A stretch of DNA of 64,000 nt. Origin: Skermanella sp. TT6. Lineage in GTDB: Bacteria > Pseudomonadota > Alphaproteobacteria > Azospirillales > Azospirillaceae. Positions within the stretch are counted from its first letter, which is position 1, and the number at the start of each line of letters is the position of its first letter. The position numbers and the translations under genes are program-made. Location: assembly GCF_016653635.2 (NCBI RefSeq), contig NZ_CP067420.1, positions 3,073,501-3,137,500 on the forward strand, read 5' to 3'. Below the pieces are notes generated by a model that was given only the letters and a program-made list of their open reading frames with translations, was not told the origin of the DNA and searched no databases. Below are positions 46,334 through 55,870 of this stretch, piece after piece.

Positions 46334-47688
46334 CAAGCCAGAAGACCGACCTGAAGGATCTGGAGAAGCGGCTGCTCGACGTGCCCGCCGCGAAGTTCCG
46401 GGAAATCGTGAAGCTGCTGGAGCAGGTCCGGGAGCGGCCCGAGGTCGAGGACACGCTGGCCACGATCCGCCCGCGCCTCACCCAGGTCCGGCCCCAGCGG
46501 CGCCCTAGCCTGACCCGCCTGATGTGCCTGCCTTTCGAGGACGTGCTGGACGGCGGCGGGCGGGTCGGGAGCATCGGCGGCGTCCAGCGGCGGGCGATCA
46601 TCCCGATCTGGCGGATCGTGGAAAACGGCATCGATCCGAAATTGCTGAACCTGCTGCAGCACAACAGCGCCGCGACCGATCCGGACGATGCCGCGGGGCA
46701 TCAGGCCATCGGCCGGCAATTGTGGCGCGCCGCCGCGGAGGTGCTGAAACGCCGCCTCGACCTGCCCGAACCCCCGGCCGGCGACATACCCGCGACAACC
46801 CTGCGCCGCGACGTCGAGTCGGTGATGCCTTTCCTCGATTGCGCCGAGGCGATCGAGGAGTTGAAGCCCCTGCTGCCGGAGAAGCCGATCACCTATCTGT
46901 CGGCCACCGACATCGCGGTGATCGAGCACCAGATCCAGATGGTCGCCAGGGGCGATCCGGGACGACCGCTCCAGGTCCTGCTGGTGGTCGCCGGCCGGCT
47001 CGCCAACCCGGCTTCCCTGCTCCAGCGCCTGGAGGACATGGATTTCGGCAGGCATGCCCGGGCGCAGAAGCCGCTGATCATAGCCCGGCTCGGATCGATG
47101 GTGGTCAGGAACCTGGAGGAACGGTCCCATCACCTGACGGGCGACGCGACCTTGTCGACGCGGCCGGGCGATGCGGTAACCCTGGCCGAAAGCTTGATCG
47201 ACGGCCTGATCTCGGCCGGCAGCGCCCTCGACTCGGCTTACGACGATTCGGTCGCCAGCCGCTTGCAGACGGTGCGCGGCGCCGTGAGGGGATTGATCCA
47301 GTCCGGCGTCATAGACGCCGCGCCGGGCCGGATCCTGCCGGCCGCCCTCGAAGGGGAACTGTCGATGGATCGGCTCCAGCAGGCCGAGGACCATGCCCGG
47401 GCGCTCCGCCGCTGCACCCGAATCGCCGCTCCCCTGGGGCTGGGCGGCATGGTCGAAAGCACGCTGAAGATGATCGAGGAGGAGTTGGAGCGCAGCGCCG
47501 GCTTGCTGATCCAGGAGCTGGAATCAGGCGGTACCCGCCACGCCGAGGCAATGGTGGCGGGATCGCGCCTGTTCGGGGCCATCCGGATGATCGAGCTGGT
47601 GGGCGGCTCCAGCCGCGCCGACTTGCTGCTGACGCGTGGCTCGCGGGCCCTGGAGGGGCTCGGCCGGAAGGCGATGGCGGCACCTTAG
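46330..47688 (+). CDS. Hypothetical helical protein, second gene of an unknown two-gene operon
   Basis: A 452-residue, almost wholly helical protein with no recognised domain, signal peptide or membrane segment. The N-terminal 60 residues are charged and could form a coiled coil (DLKDLEKRLLDVPAAKFREI, VKLLEQVRERPEVEDT). A middle Leu-rich part contains repeated LxxL spacing, as in helical-repeat scaffolds. The ATG overlaps the upstream stop (ATGA). The following gene, trkH, is convergent 7 bases away. Partnership with the upstream protein is inferred from coupling only. Confidence 0.75.
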   Translation: MTSQKTDLKDLEKRLLDVPAAKFREIVKLLEQVRERPEVEDTLATIRPRLTQVRPQRRPSLTRLMCLPFEDVLDGGGRVGSIGGVQRRAIIPIWRIVENGIDPKLLNLLQHNSAATDPDDAAGHQAIGRQLWRAAAEVLKRRLDLPEPPAGDIPATTLRRDVESVMPFLDCAEAIEELKPLLPEKPITYLSATDIAVIEHQIQMVARGDPGRPLQVLLVVAGRLANPASLLQRLEDMDFGRHARAQKPLIIARLGSMVVRNLEERSHHLTGDATLSTRPGDAVTLAESLIDGLISAGSALDSAYDDSVASRLQTVRGAVRGLIQSGVIDAAPGRILPAALEGELSMDRLQQAEDHARALRRCTRIAAPLGLGGMVESTLKMIEEELERSAGLLIQELESGGTRHAEAMVAGSRLFGAIRMIELVGGSSRADLLLTRGSRALEGLGRKAMAAP

Positions 47689-47695
47689 CGGCGGT

Positions 47696-49150
47696 TCATC
47701 CGCGCCAGAAGTTGGGGTTCATCAGGACGATCACGGTGAAGAACTCCAGCCGTCCCAGCAGCATTCCGGCGGTCAGGATCCACTTGGCGCTGTCCGGCAG
47801 CGGAGCGAAGTTGCCGACCGGTCCGATGATCGGACCCAGGCCCGGACCGACATTGGCCAGCGCCGTGGCGGCGCCGGACAGGGCGGTCACGAGGTCGAGC
47901 CCGGCGGCACCCAGCGCGATGGTGAAAACCAGCAGAAACGCCATGAACATGAAGCCGAAGCTCATTACCGACAGCATGATGTCGTTATCGACCAACTTCT
48001 CATTGTAGGTCATCGGCATCACGCGATGCGGGCTGTAGAGCCGGATGAGCTGTTTCTTCAACACCAGGAACAGGATCTCGAACCGGAAGATCTTGATGCC
48101 GCCGGCGGTCGAGCCGGTGCAGCCGCCGACCAAGGTGAGCACCAGGAACGCCGCGATCGCGAGAGGTCCCCAACTGTTGTAGTCGGCCGACGCGAAGCCC
48201 GTCGTGGTCACCACCGAAACGACGTTGAACATCGCGAGCCGGACACCGTCGTACCAGCTCAGGTCCTCCCGCAGGGAGAGCCACGTCCCCAACGCGATCG
48301 AGACCACAGCCAGAAACCCGATGTACCAGCGCACCTGGGTGTCGCGCCAGATCGCGCCGGGGTCCCCCTTGGCGAAGCTGAGGAAGCGGACGAAGGGCAT
48401 TCCGCCGGCGAGCATGGCAACGACCAGCACCCATTCGATCGCGTCGCTCTCCCAGGCGGTGATCGACGGGTCGCGGGTGGAGAATCCGCCGGTCGAGACC
48501 GCCGTCATAGCGTGGGTCACCGCGTCGAACAGCGTCATGCCGCTGAACCGCAGGGCCACGGTGGTCATGACCGTCAGTGCCAGGTAGACCCAGCCAAGCC
48601 AGATCGCCAGGTCGGAGGCCCGCGCCACCACCTTGTCGGACCTATCCGACGACTCGGAGCGGAACAGCTGCATGCCGCCGACCCGCAGGAACGGCAGGAT
48701 CGCGATACCCATGGCGACGATGCCGATGCCGCCCAGCCACTGGGTCAGCGCCCGCCACAGCAGCAATCCGGGCGGCAGGGTGTCCAGCCCGGCGATCACC
48801 GTGGACCCGGTGGTCGTCAGGCCGGACATGGCCTCGAAATAGGCGTCGGTCGCACTCAGGTTGATGACCGAGAACATGAAGGGGAGCGCCGAGAACAGGC
48901 AGACGATCACCCAGCTCAAGGTCGTCAGGAGGAAGGTCTGCCTGAGGTTCAGCGTTATGGTCGGCGTCCAGTTGGTCAGCAGCAGCAGGACGCCGAAGAA
49001 CAGCGTCAAGGCCGAGGCGGTGCCGAATACTTTCCAGTCCGAGCTTCCGGCGGCGAGGTCGACCAGCATCGGGGCCAGCATGGCGACTGCCAAGATGGTG
49101 ATGAGGCTGCCGATCACGTAGAAGACGGGCCGAACGTCAAGCGCGGCCAT
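47696..49150 (-). CDS. trkH: Trk-type potassium transporter membrane subunit TrkH
   Basis: A 484-residue K+ channel-like subunit with about ten membrane helices and four selectivity-filter loops: GLTTTGSTVI, AVSTGGFSTRD, VTTTGFASADYNSW and NVGPGLGPIIG. The motif QWLGGIGIVAMGIAILPFL is typical. It needs the NAD-binding regulator TrkA, which is not in the window. The ATG at 49150 is preferred over a TTG one codon earlier. Confidence 0.94.
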   Translation of the reverse strand: MAALDVRPVFYVIGSLITILAVAMLAPMLVDLAAGSSDWKVFGTASALTLFFGVLLLLTNWTPTITLNLRQTFLLTTLSWVIVCLFSALPFMFSVINLSATDAYFEAMSGLTTTGSTVIAGLDTLPPGLLLWRALTQWLGGIGIVAMGIAILPFLRVGGMQLFRSESSDRSDKVVARASDLAIWLGWVYLALTVMTTVALRFSGMTLFDAVTHAMTAVSTGGFSTRDPSITAWESDAIEWVLVVAMLAGGMPFVRFLSFAKGDPGAIWRDTQVRWYIGFLAVVSIALGTWLSLREDLSWYDGVRLAMFNVVSVVTTTGFASADYNSWGPLAIAAFLVLTLVGGCTGSTAGGIKIFRFEILFLVLKKQLIRLYSPHRVMPMTYNEKLVDNDIMLSVMSFGFMFMAFLLVFTIALGAAGLDLVTALSGAATALANVGPGLGPIIGPVGNFAPLPDSAKWILTAGMLLGRLEFFTVIVLMNPNFWRG

Positions 49151-49265
49151 CAATTTCGATTCTCCTGCCGATCCGCATGCCTGTCACGTGGCGCCAATCC
49201 ACCACGCTCCCGGTTCCTTGTAAAGGCCGCTTCGGATGCCGCACTTTGTCGCTCGCAGCCAATCG

Positions 49266-49757
49266 CTACCCTCGGCCTGGGTCGCGGACACGGCGCAGCA
49301 CCCAGGCACGGTCCTTGTAGGCGAGGTGGAGATCCTCCTGCCCGAGCACCCGCCCCATTTCCGAGGCCAAGTCGTTGAGCAGGGCGCAGATCGACTCGTC
49401 GTCCAGATCGCCGCTGTAGAGCGGAAGGGCCTCGCCGGTGAAGATCGCCACCGGTTCCCGATCGCTGCCGGCGGCGCCCTTGCTGCCGGCGCCGCCGGCC
49501 CCCGGCCAGGCATAGACCACCTCGCCGCGGGTGAACATGCCGGACAGGAACGGCTGCCCCGCATCGGCGCGACGCTTCATCCAATCGTGGGCGACCCTCA
49601 CCGCCTGCTCGATGTCGTAGATCCTGCCGGACCGGCTCCACCCCTCCCGCAGCCCGAGCGTGATCCGGAAGTCGCGTCGTTCCCCGCCCGATCCGGCTAC
49701 GGTTTCGAACTGCCAAGCGCCGCCGCCGGATCGCGGCGGCCATTCGCCATCGGTCAT
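49266..49757 (-). CDS. Hypothetical protein
   Basis: A 163-residue soluble protein of no recognised family. It is rich in Gly, Arg and aromatic residues, with a mixed alpha/beta look (WQFETVAGSG, FRITLGLREGWSRSG, RIYDIEQAVRVAHDWMKRR, LNDLASEMGRVLGQEDLHLAY). The ATG at 49757 follows a GGAAGGGGG purine run and is preferred over a start 20 codons earlier. It lies 67 bases after the sensor kinase gene on the same strand and may be part of the glgX-kinase transcript. Confidence 0.6.
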   Translation of the reverse strand: MTDGEWPPRSGGGAWQFETVAGSGGERRDFRITLGLREGWSRSGRIYDIEQAVRVAHDWMKRRADAGQPFLSGMFTRGEVVYAWPGAGGAGSKGAAGSDREPVAIFTGEALPLYSGDLDDESICALLNDLASEMGRVLGQEDLHLAYKDRAWVLRRVRDPGRG

Positions 49758-49824
49758 GATTTCCCCCTTCCCCGCCGGAACACCGGCCCGACAGGACGAT
49801 CCGCCGGTTCGCGACACCTTGAAG

Positions 49825-51240
49825 TCATTCCAGGGAGAACGTCAGACGATAACGTGTTCCCGGCGGCGGTTCCAGGTCGAGCCGGCCCGAGATCTGCCGG
49901 ACGAGGCGATCGACCAGCATGATGCCGAGGCTGGACCGCCGCGGCGGCGGCGTGAAGCCGGGCCCCGTGTCGGCCACGCGCAACACCGCGGTATCGCCCT
50001 GCCGCGCCAGGCCGACCCTGACCTCCCCGGTGGCGCCACCGGGAAACGCATGCTTGAAGGCGTTGGAGATCAGCTCGTTGGCGATCAGCGCCAGGGGCAC
50101 CGCGGCATCCATGCTGACCGGCACGGGCTCGGCCGCCTCGACCACGCTGACCACCCGATCCTCGGACAATCCATAAGCGTCGTGAAGGTTGGCGGTCAAC
50201 GTCCGCAGCACCTCGGCGAAATCGATGTCGGCCAGCGTCGTCGAACGGTAGAGCAGCTCGTGGATCGTGCTCATCGCCGAAACCCGGTTCAGGCTTTCGC
50301 GCAGGGCATCGACCCCGGTCTCGTCGCGCAGGCGGCTCGCCTGCAGCCGCAACAGGCTGACCACGACCTGAAGGTTGTTCTTTACCCGGTGGTGAACCTC
50401 CTTCAGCAGCACCTCGCGCTCGTTCAACGCCGCGACCAGTTCCTGGTTGGCCTGCAGGATGCCGGCCTCGACCCGTTTCTGCTCGGTGATGTCGTGGACG
50501 ACGAGAACCGCGCCGTCGACCCCGTCGCCGCTCAGGATGGGCGCCACGGAGCACAGCACGTCCACCCTGGAGCCGTCGCGCCGGAAGAAGACGTCCTCGT
50601 GTTCGCGGAGCGTGCTGCGGGTAGAGAGGATCCCGTTGAGCGGACACTCCTCGATGGGAAACGGCCGGCCGTCCGGGTACTTGTAATGCAAGGCGTCGTG
50701 CAGGTCCTTGCCCGCCAATTCCTCCGCCGGCCAGCCGAACATGCGCTCGGCCGCCGGGTTAACGAACGAAATCCGGCGCTGCGCATCCATCAGGAACAGC
50801 GCCTCGGCGGCGTTGTCGGTGATCGTCCGCATCAGCCGGAGCTGGCGGCGCGCTTCCTCCTCCGCCTCGAACCGTTCGGTGATGTCCACGCAACTGCCTG
50901 TATAGCCGGCAAAAACCCCTTCCGGCGTGAAGCGCGGCTTGCCGGTATTCAACATCCAGCGCCAGACGCCGTCCTTGCGGCGCAGGCGGAACTGGATCTG
51001 GAACGGGCGCCGGGCTTGGAAAGCCTCGAACGCCGCATCCAGCTGGCCTTTGTCGTCGGGATGCAGGATCTCCAGCCAGCCTTCGCCGACCTCCCGCTCC
51101 AGCGGGCGGCCGGTGAAGTCCAGCCAGGCGCGGTTGAAATAGAGGCCGCGCCCGGCGGTCTCGGACATCCAGATCAGGACCGGAGCGCTGTCGGCGAGAG
51201 CGCGGAACCGCTCCTCGTCAGGCCCCAGCACGTCGCTCAT
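49825..51240 (-). CDS. PAS-containing sensor histidine kinase, HisKA_2/HWE type
   Basis: A 471-residue soluble kinase. Two PAS/PAC domains (about 8-125 and 135-265; GYTGSCVDITERFEAEEE and VLVVHDITEQKR mark their ends) precede a HisKA_2 domain with phosphoacceptor His in LLKEVHHRVKNNLQVVVSLL (near residue 283) and an HATPase domain (LIANELISNAFKHAFPGG, VADTGPGF). There are no membrane helices, so it senses a cytoplasmic signal. The ATG overlaps the glgX stop by 4 bases, giving translational coupling to a glycogen enzyme. No response regulator is adjacent. In this order such kinases often feed PhyR (33158-33979), but that link is inference. Confidence 0.9.
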   Translation of the reverse strand: MSDVLGPDEERFRALADSAPVLIWMSETAGRGLYFNRAWLDFTGRPLEREVGEGWLEILHPDDKGQLDAAFEAFQARRPFQIQFRLRRKDGVWRWMLNTGKPRFTPEGVFAGYTGSCVDITERFEAEEEARRQLRLMRTITDNAAEALFLMDAQRRISFVNPAAERMFGWPAEELAGKDLHDALHYKYPDGRPFPIEECPLNGILSTRSTLREHEDVFFRRDGSRVDVLCSVAPILSGDGVDGAVLVVHDITEQKRVEAGILQANQELVAALNEREVLLKEVHHRVKNNLQVVVSLLRLQASRLRDETGVDALRESLNRVSAMSTIHELLYRSTTLADIDFAEVLRTLTANLHDAYGLSEDRVVSVVEAAEPVPVSMDAAVPLALIANELISNAFKHAFPGGATGEVRVGLARQGDTAVLRVADTGPGFTPPPRRSSLGIMLVDRLVRQISGRLDLEPPPGTRYRLTFSLE

Positions 51241-53603
51241 TTTACCGGTGTCTCGCTCGGTTCGGCTTGCTGAGCCTCGGCTTCTTCCGGCGAGGCCTCC
51301 TCGGCCGGCTGTCCATGGTCGGCCGGATCGATCGCCGCCAGTTCGGCCGCCGTCGGCGCGTCGAGGGGGACATCGTCCTCCAGCGGTTCGGGGATCGGAT
51401 CGACCTCGGGCATTGCCAGCCGCTCGCGGGCGGACTCGGCGCTGGTCCAGACCGCCCCGTCATGGAGCGCCGTCAGCAGGACGAGGCTGCGCCCGGCCGC
51501 AGTGATCTCGCCGCCGGTGTCGAGCAGGGACGGCTTCTTGCCGGGATGGGCCGTGTCGAGCAGGGACTGCCAGCCGACCACTCCCGGCACGGCGGGCATC
51601 TTGAACGGCAGATCCTCGTGGTATGAGTTGATCACCAGCATCAGGATGTCGCCGGAATTGCCCTTGGCCTGCTGCTGGAGCCCGCGGGCGACCCGTCCGT
51701 CGAGCAGCATGCCGACGCACCGGGCCAGCGGGTCCTGCCACTGCTCCGAGCTTTTCTCCTCGCCGGCCGGCGTGATCCAGGTGATGTCCTTGAAACCCAG
51801 CTCTTTGTCCTGGTGGCCGTGCAGGAATTTCGGCAGGCCCAGCAGCGGATGGGACTGGCGGAGTGCCACCACCTCCCGGACGAACTCGATCAGATCCTGG
51901 TCCTGCTCGTCGATCTTGTCCCAGTTGATCCAGCCGATCTCGCTGTTCTGGCAGTAGACGTTGTTGTTTCCGCCCTGGGTATTGCCGAACTCGTCGCCGG
52001 CCAGGATCATCGGCGTGCCCTGCGAGAACAGCAGCGTGGCCAGCATGTTGCGCTTCTGCCGCTCCCGCAGCGTCCTGATCTCGGGATCGTCGGTCGGCCC
52101 CTCGACGCCGTGGTTCCAGCTGTGGTTGTTGGAGTGGCCGTCGTTGTTGTTCTCCCCGTTGGCCTCGTTGTGCTTCTCGTTGTAGGAGACGAGGTCGTTC
52201 AGGGTGAAGCCGTCATGGGCGGTGATGAAGTTGACGCTCGCCCAAGGGCGCCGGCCGCGCTTTTCGAAAAAGTCGCTGGAACCGGTCAGGCGCGATGCCA
52301 ATTCCGGGAGCTTGCCCTCGTCGCCTTTCCAGTAGCTGCGGACGGTATCGCGGTACCGGTCGTTCCACTCCGCCCAGCCCGGCGGGAAGCCGCCGACCTG
52401 GTAACCGCCGGGGCCGATGTCCCATGGCTCGGCGATCAGCTTGACGCGCGAGAGGATCGGATCCTGGCGGCAGGCATCCAGGAATCCACCGCCCTGGTCG
52501 AAGCCGTGCGGCTCGCGCCCCAGGATGGTCGCCAGATCGAAGCGGAACCCGTCCACCCGCATCTCGGTCGCCCAGTAGCGCAGGCTGTCGGTCACCATCT
52601 GAAGCACCCGCGGATGGGACACGTTCAGCGTGTTCCCCGTCCCGGTGTCGTTGATGTAGTAACGCGGGTCCGGCGCGAGGCGGTAATACGAGGCGTTGTC
52701 GATGCCCTTGAATGACAGCGTCGGGCCGCGCTCGTTGCCCTCGGCGGTATGGTTGTAGACGACGTCCAGGATCACCTCGATGCCCGCGTCGTGGAAACGG
52801 GCGACCATCTCCTTGAACTCGCCGATCGTTCCCGAAGCCGAATAGCGGGGCTCCGGCGCGAAGAAGCCGATCGTGTTGTAGCCCCAGTAGTTCCGCAGGC
52901 CGCGTTCGAGCAGGTGCCGGTCGTCCAGGAAGGCATGGACCGGCAGGAGCTCGATCGACGTGATGCCGATGCTGCGGATGTAATCGACGACGTCCTGGTG
53001 GGCCAGGCCGGCATAGGTCCCCTGGAGCTGAGGCGGCACCGCGGGGTGGCGCATCGTGTAGCCGCCCACATGGGTCTCGTAGAAGATCGTCCTTTCCCAC
53101 GGAATCCGCGGCGCCTGGGTATGGCCCCAGGTGAAGGCGGGATCGACCACGCGGCATTTCGGCATGCCCGGCGCACTGTCGCGCCGGTCGAACGACAGGT
53201 CGTCGCGCGGCGAGCCGATGCGGTATCCGAAATGGGCGTCGGACCAGCGCATATGGCCGACCAGGGCCTTGGCATAGGGGTCGAGCAGAAGCTTGTTCGG
53301 GTTGAAGCGGTGCCCGGCGGCCGGCTCATAGGGGCCATGGACGCGGTAGCCGTAGACGGTACCCGGCCGGGCGTCGGGCAGGTAGCCATGCCAGACCTCG
53401 TCCGTGTATTCCGGCAGTTCGATACGCTCCAGCTCCCGCTTGCCGTCCTTGTCGAACAGGCATAGCTCGACCTTGGTGGCGTGAGCGGAAAACAGGGCAA
53501 AATTCACACCCAGCCCGTCCCAGGTCGCACCCAGAGGAAAGGGAAGACCTTCCTGGATGCGTGACCGGCGGACGGTATTGACGACAGGCGGCGTTCTGCT
53601 CAC
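51237..53603 (-). CDS. glgX: Glycogen debranching enzyme GlgX
   Basis: A 788-residue GH13 alpha-1,6-glucosidase that debranches limit dextrins during glycogen breakdown. The N-terminal CBM48 region (EGLPFPLGATWDGLGVNFAL) is followed by the barrel: VILDVVYNHTAEGN, the nucleophile in MRVDGFRFDLATILG, the acid Glu in LIAEPWDIGPGGYQVG, and FITAHDGFTLNDLVSYNEKH. The last 50 or so residues are a Pro/Glu/Ala-rich acidic tail not seen in most GlgX proteins. The start is GTG with GAGG upstream. It is the first gene of a unit with the sensor kinase; other glg genes are absent here. Confidence 0.93.
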   Translation of the reverse strand: MSRTPPVVNTVRRSRIQEGLPFPLGATWDGLGVNFALFSAHATKVELCLFDKDGKRELERIELPEYTDEVWHGYLPDARPGTVYGYRVHGPYEPAAGHRFNPNKLLLDPYAKALVGHMRWSDAHFGYRIGSPRDDLSFDRRDSAPGMPKCRVVDPAFTWGHTQAPRIPWERTIFYETHVGGYTMRHPAVPPQLQGTYAGLAHQDVVDYIRSIGITSIELLPVHAFLDDRHLLERGLRNYWGYNTIGFFAPEPRYSASGTIGEFKEMVARFHDAGIEVILDVVYNHTAEGNERGPTLSFKGIDNASYYRLAPDPRYYINDTGTGNTLNVSHPRVLQMVTDSLRYWATEMRVDGFRFDLATILGREPHGFDQGGGFLDACRQDPILSRVKLIAEPWDIGPGGYQVGGFPPGWAEWNDRYRDTVRSYWKGDEGKLPELASRLTGSSDFFEKRGRRPWASVNFITAHDGFTLNDLVSYNEKHNEANGENNNDGHSNNHSWNHGVEGPTDDPEIRTLRERQKRNMLATLLFSQGTPMILAGDEFGNTQGGNNNVYCQNSEIGWINWDKIDEQDQDLIEFVREVVALRQSHPLLGLPKFLHGHQDKELGFKDITWITPAGEEKSSEQWQDPLARCVGMLLDGRVARGLQQQAKGNSGDILMLVINSYHEDLPFKMPAVPGVVGWQSLLDTAHPGKKPSLLDTGGEITAAGRSLVLLTALHDGAVWTSAESARERLAMPEVDPIPEPLEDDVPLDAPTAAELAAIDPADHGQPAEEASPEEAEAQQAEPSETPVK

Positions 53604-53773
53604 GGATCGGCCTCGATGGAAAGATTGAGAAATCTCAGGTTCGACATTTCGTGACGAGAGAACAACCGAAGTGCCCGCAAGGTCCCGCCCGACAAGTCGG
53701 CTGCGCTGATTTTCTTCTCAAAGCGTTATTGCATTGAGTCCCAGCCGAAGTAACCGAGGCCAAGGAAGTCAGA

Positions 53774-54871
53774 ATGCAGGACGGCGCGATCCGCGTGAAC
53801 GAAGAAGAAGGCACTATCGTCGACCCGCCCGCCGCCGCCGAACAGGCCGGGCTGGTCTATGTCTCGGACGAGGAACCGGGTATCCGGCGGCGGAAGTCGG
53901 GCAAGGGGTTCAGCTACCGGAAGCCCGACGGCGGCGCCCTGAAGGACAAGGCGGACCTGGACCGGATCAAGTCGCTGGCGATCCCGCCCGCCTATACGGA
54001 CGTCTGGATCTGCCCCGACCCTAACGGACATATCCAGGCGACCGGCCGCGACGACCGGGGCCGCAAGCAGTACCGCTACCATCCCCGATGGCGGGAAGTG
54101 CGCGACAGCACCAAGTACGAGCGCATGCTGGAGTTCGGCCGGGCGCTTCCCGCGATCCGGGAGCGCATAGCGGCCGATATGGGCAAGCGCGGACTGCCGC
54201 GCGAGAAGGTATTGGCGACCGTCGTCCACCTGCTGGAAAACACCCTGATCCGGGTCGGCAACGCGACATATTCGAAGGAGAACAAGAGCTTCGGCCTGAC
54301 TACCCTGCTGGACCGCCACGTGGAGGTGGACGGCGGCAAGCTGCGGTTCGAGTTCAAGGGCAAGAGCGGCAAGGTCTGGAACCTGCAGGTCAAGGACCGC
54401 CGGATCGCCCGCATCGTAAAGTCCTGCCAGGACGTGCCGGGCCAGCACCTGTTCCAGTATCTCGACGACGACGGCACCCGGCACGGTGTCACCTCGCAGG
54501 ACGTGAACGACTATCTGAGGGAGATCAGCGGGAAGGATTTCTCCGCCAAGGATTTCCGGACCTGGGCCGGCACCGTGCTGGCGGCGCTGGCGCTGGCCGA
54601 GTTCGAAAGCTTCGACACGAAGGCCGCCGCCAAGCGGAACCTGCGCGCCGCCATCGAACGGGTTTCCGCCCGGCTCGGCAACACGCCGGCGATCTGCCGG
54701 AAATGCTACATCCATCCCCAGGTGCTCGACTGCTATCTCGAAGGGGATCTGGTCACCCAGTTGAAGGATCAGGTAGAAGACGACCTTCGCTCCGGCCTCG
54801 ACGCCCTCAAGCCGGAGGAAGCGGCCGTGCTGGCCTTTCTCCATCGCCGCCTCGAGCGCGAAGCCGCCTGA
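53774..54871 (+). CDS. DNA topoisomerase IB (poxvirus-like)
   Basis: A 365-residue type IB topoisomerase that relaxes supercoils through a 3'-phosphotyrosyl bond. Features: the N-terminal YRKPDGGALKD and IPPAYTDVWICPDPNGHIQA, RDDRGRKQYRYHPRWRE, catalytic Arg and Lys in LIRVGNATYSKENKSFGLTT and FKGKSGK, and the active-site Tyr in CRKCYIHPQVLDCY. Bacterial members are common in soil bacteria. It begins about 170 bases after the divergent glgX start, and a DMT transporter follows 16 bases later. Confidence 0.92.
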   Translation: MQDGAIRVNEEEGTIVDPPAAAEQAGLVYVSDEEPGIRRRKSGKGFSYRKPDGGALKDKADLDRIKSLAIPPAYTDVWICPDPNGHIQATGRDDRGRKQYRYHPRWREVRDSTKYERMLEFGRALPAIRERIAADMGKRGLPREKVLATVVHLLENTLIRVGNATYSKENKSFGLTTLLDRHVEVDGGKLRFEFKGKSGKVWNLQVKDRRIARIVKSCQDVPGQHLFQYLDDDGTRHGVTSQDVNDYLREISGKDFSAKDFRTWAGTVLAALALAEFESFDTKAAAKRNLRAAIERVSARLGNTPAICRKCYIHPQVLDCYLEGDLVTQLKDQVEDDLRSGLDALKPEEAAVLAFLHRRLEREAA

Positions 54872-54886
54872 TCCGGAGTTTCCTGC

Positions 54887-55870
54887 TTGTCCTCTACCGC
54901 CCCGCGCGCCGCTCCCACGGCCGGTTCATCGACCGCCTTCGCTTCCCCCGAGGACCGGCCGGACAACCGGCTGGGAATCCTCTGCATGGTTTTGGGGATG
55001 TCGCTGTTCACGCTGAACGACGCGATGGGCAAGTGGCTGGTGGAGATCTATCCGGTGCCGATGATCCTCGCCGTCCGAAGCGCCGCGTCGCTCCTGATCC
55101 TGGCCCCGCTGATCCTCCGCGCCGGCCCGGTCCGGGTGATGCGGACGGACAAGCCGATCGCCCATCTTGTCCGGGTCGTGCTGATGATCGCCGAGGTCGC
55201 GCTGTTCTACCTGTCGGTCCGGGTGCTGCCGCTCGCCGACGTGATGACGATCTACATGGCGGCGCCGCTGTTCGTGACGGCCCTGTCCGTGCCGCTGCTG
55301 GGCGAGAAGGTCGGCGCCCGGCGCTGGTGCGCGATCGCCGTGGGATTCGCCGGGGTGCTCATGGTGCTGAGGCCGACCGGCGACATCCTGGGCTTCGGCG
55401 CGCTGGCCGCGCTGGGCGGCAGCTTCACCTTCGCCCTGATGCTGATTTCGACGCGCTCGCTGCGGGGAACCGGCGGGCTGACGCTGCTGGTGTTCCAGAC
55501 GCTGGGTGTCGGGGCGGCGGGCGCCGTCGCCATGCCGTTCTACTGGACGCCGCCGACATGGCCGCACCTGGGCCTGCTCGGCGTCCTGGGCCTGGTGGCG
55601 CTGGCCGCCCATGCCCTGGTCAACCGTTCGCTGAAGATAAGCCCCGCTGCGGTGGTGGTTCCTTACCAGTACACTTCTCTGGTCTGGGCGCTGGCGCTGG
55701 GCTGGATCATCTGGGGCGACGTTCCCGACCTGTGGATCGCGGCGGGGGCGGCCCTGATCGTCGCCAGCGGCCTGTTCGTCTTCCATCGGGAACAGCAGCT
55801 CGCCGCGGCGCCGGACCTCAGCTCCGAAGCCGGCGCAGCGTCACAAGGCCGCCGGTCACCGGATCGTTGA
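54887..55870 (+). CDS. EamA/DMT-family membrane transporter
   Basis: A 327-residue protein of the drug/metabolite transporter superfamily with ten predicted helices in two EamA repeats (about residues 25-160 and 170-305). The start is TTG at 54887, supported by CGGAG 8 bases upstream and by its 16-base distance from the topoisomerase stop; a shorter start at a Met inside the first helix (LCMVLGM) is possible. The substrate is unknown. Its last 53 bases overlap the convergent lipoprotein gene. Confidence 0.85.
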   Translation: MSSTAPRAAPTAGSSTAFASPEDRPDNRLGILCMVLGMSLFTLNDAMGKWLVEIYPVPMILAVRSAASLLILAPLILRAGPVRVMRTDKPIAHLVRVVLMIAEVALFYLSVRVLPLADVMTIYMAAPLFVTALSVPLLGEKVGARRWCAIAVGFAGVLMVLRPTGDILGFGALAALGGSFTFALMLISTRSLRGTGGLTLLVFQTLGVGAAGAVAMPFYWTPPTWPHLGLLGVLGLVALAAHALVNRSLKISPAAVVVPYQYTSLVWALALGWIIWGDVPDLWIAAGAALIVASGLFVFHREQQLAAAPDLSSEAGAASQGRRSPDR

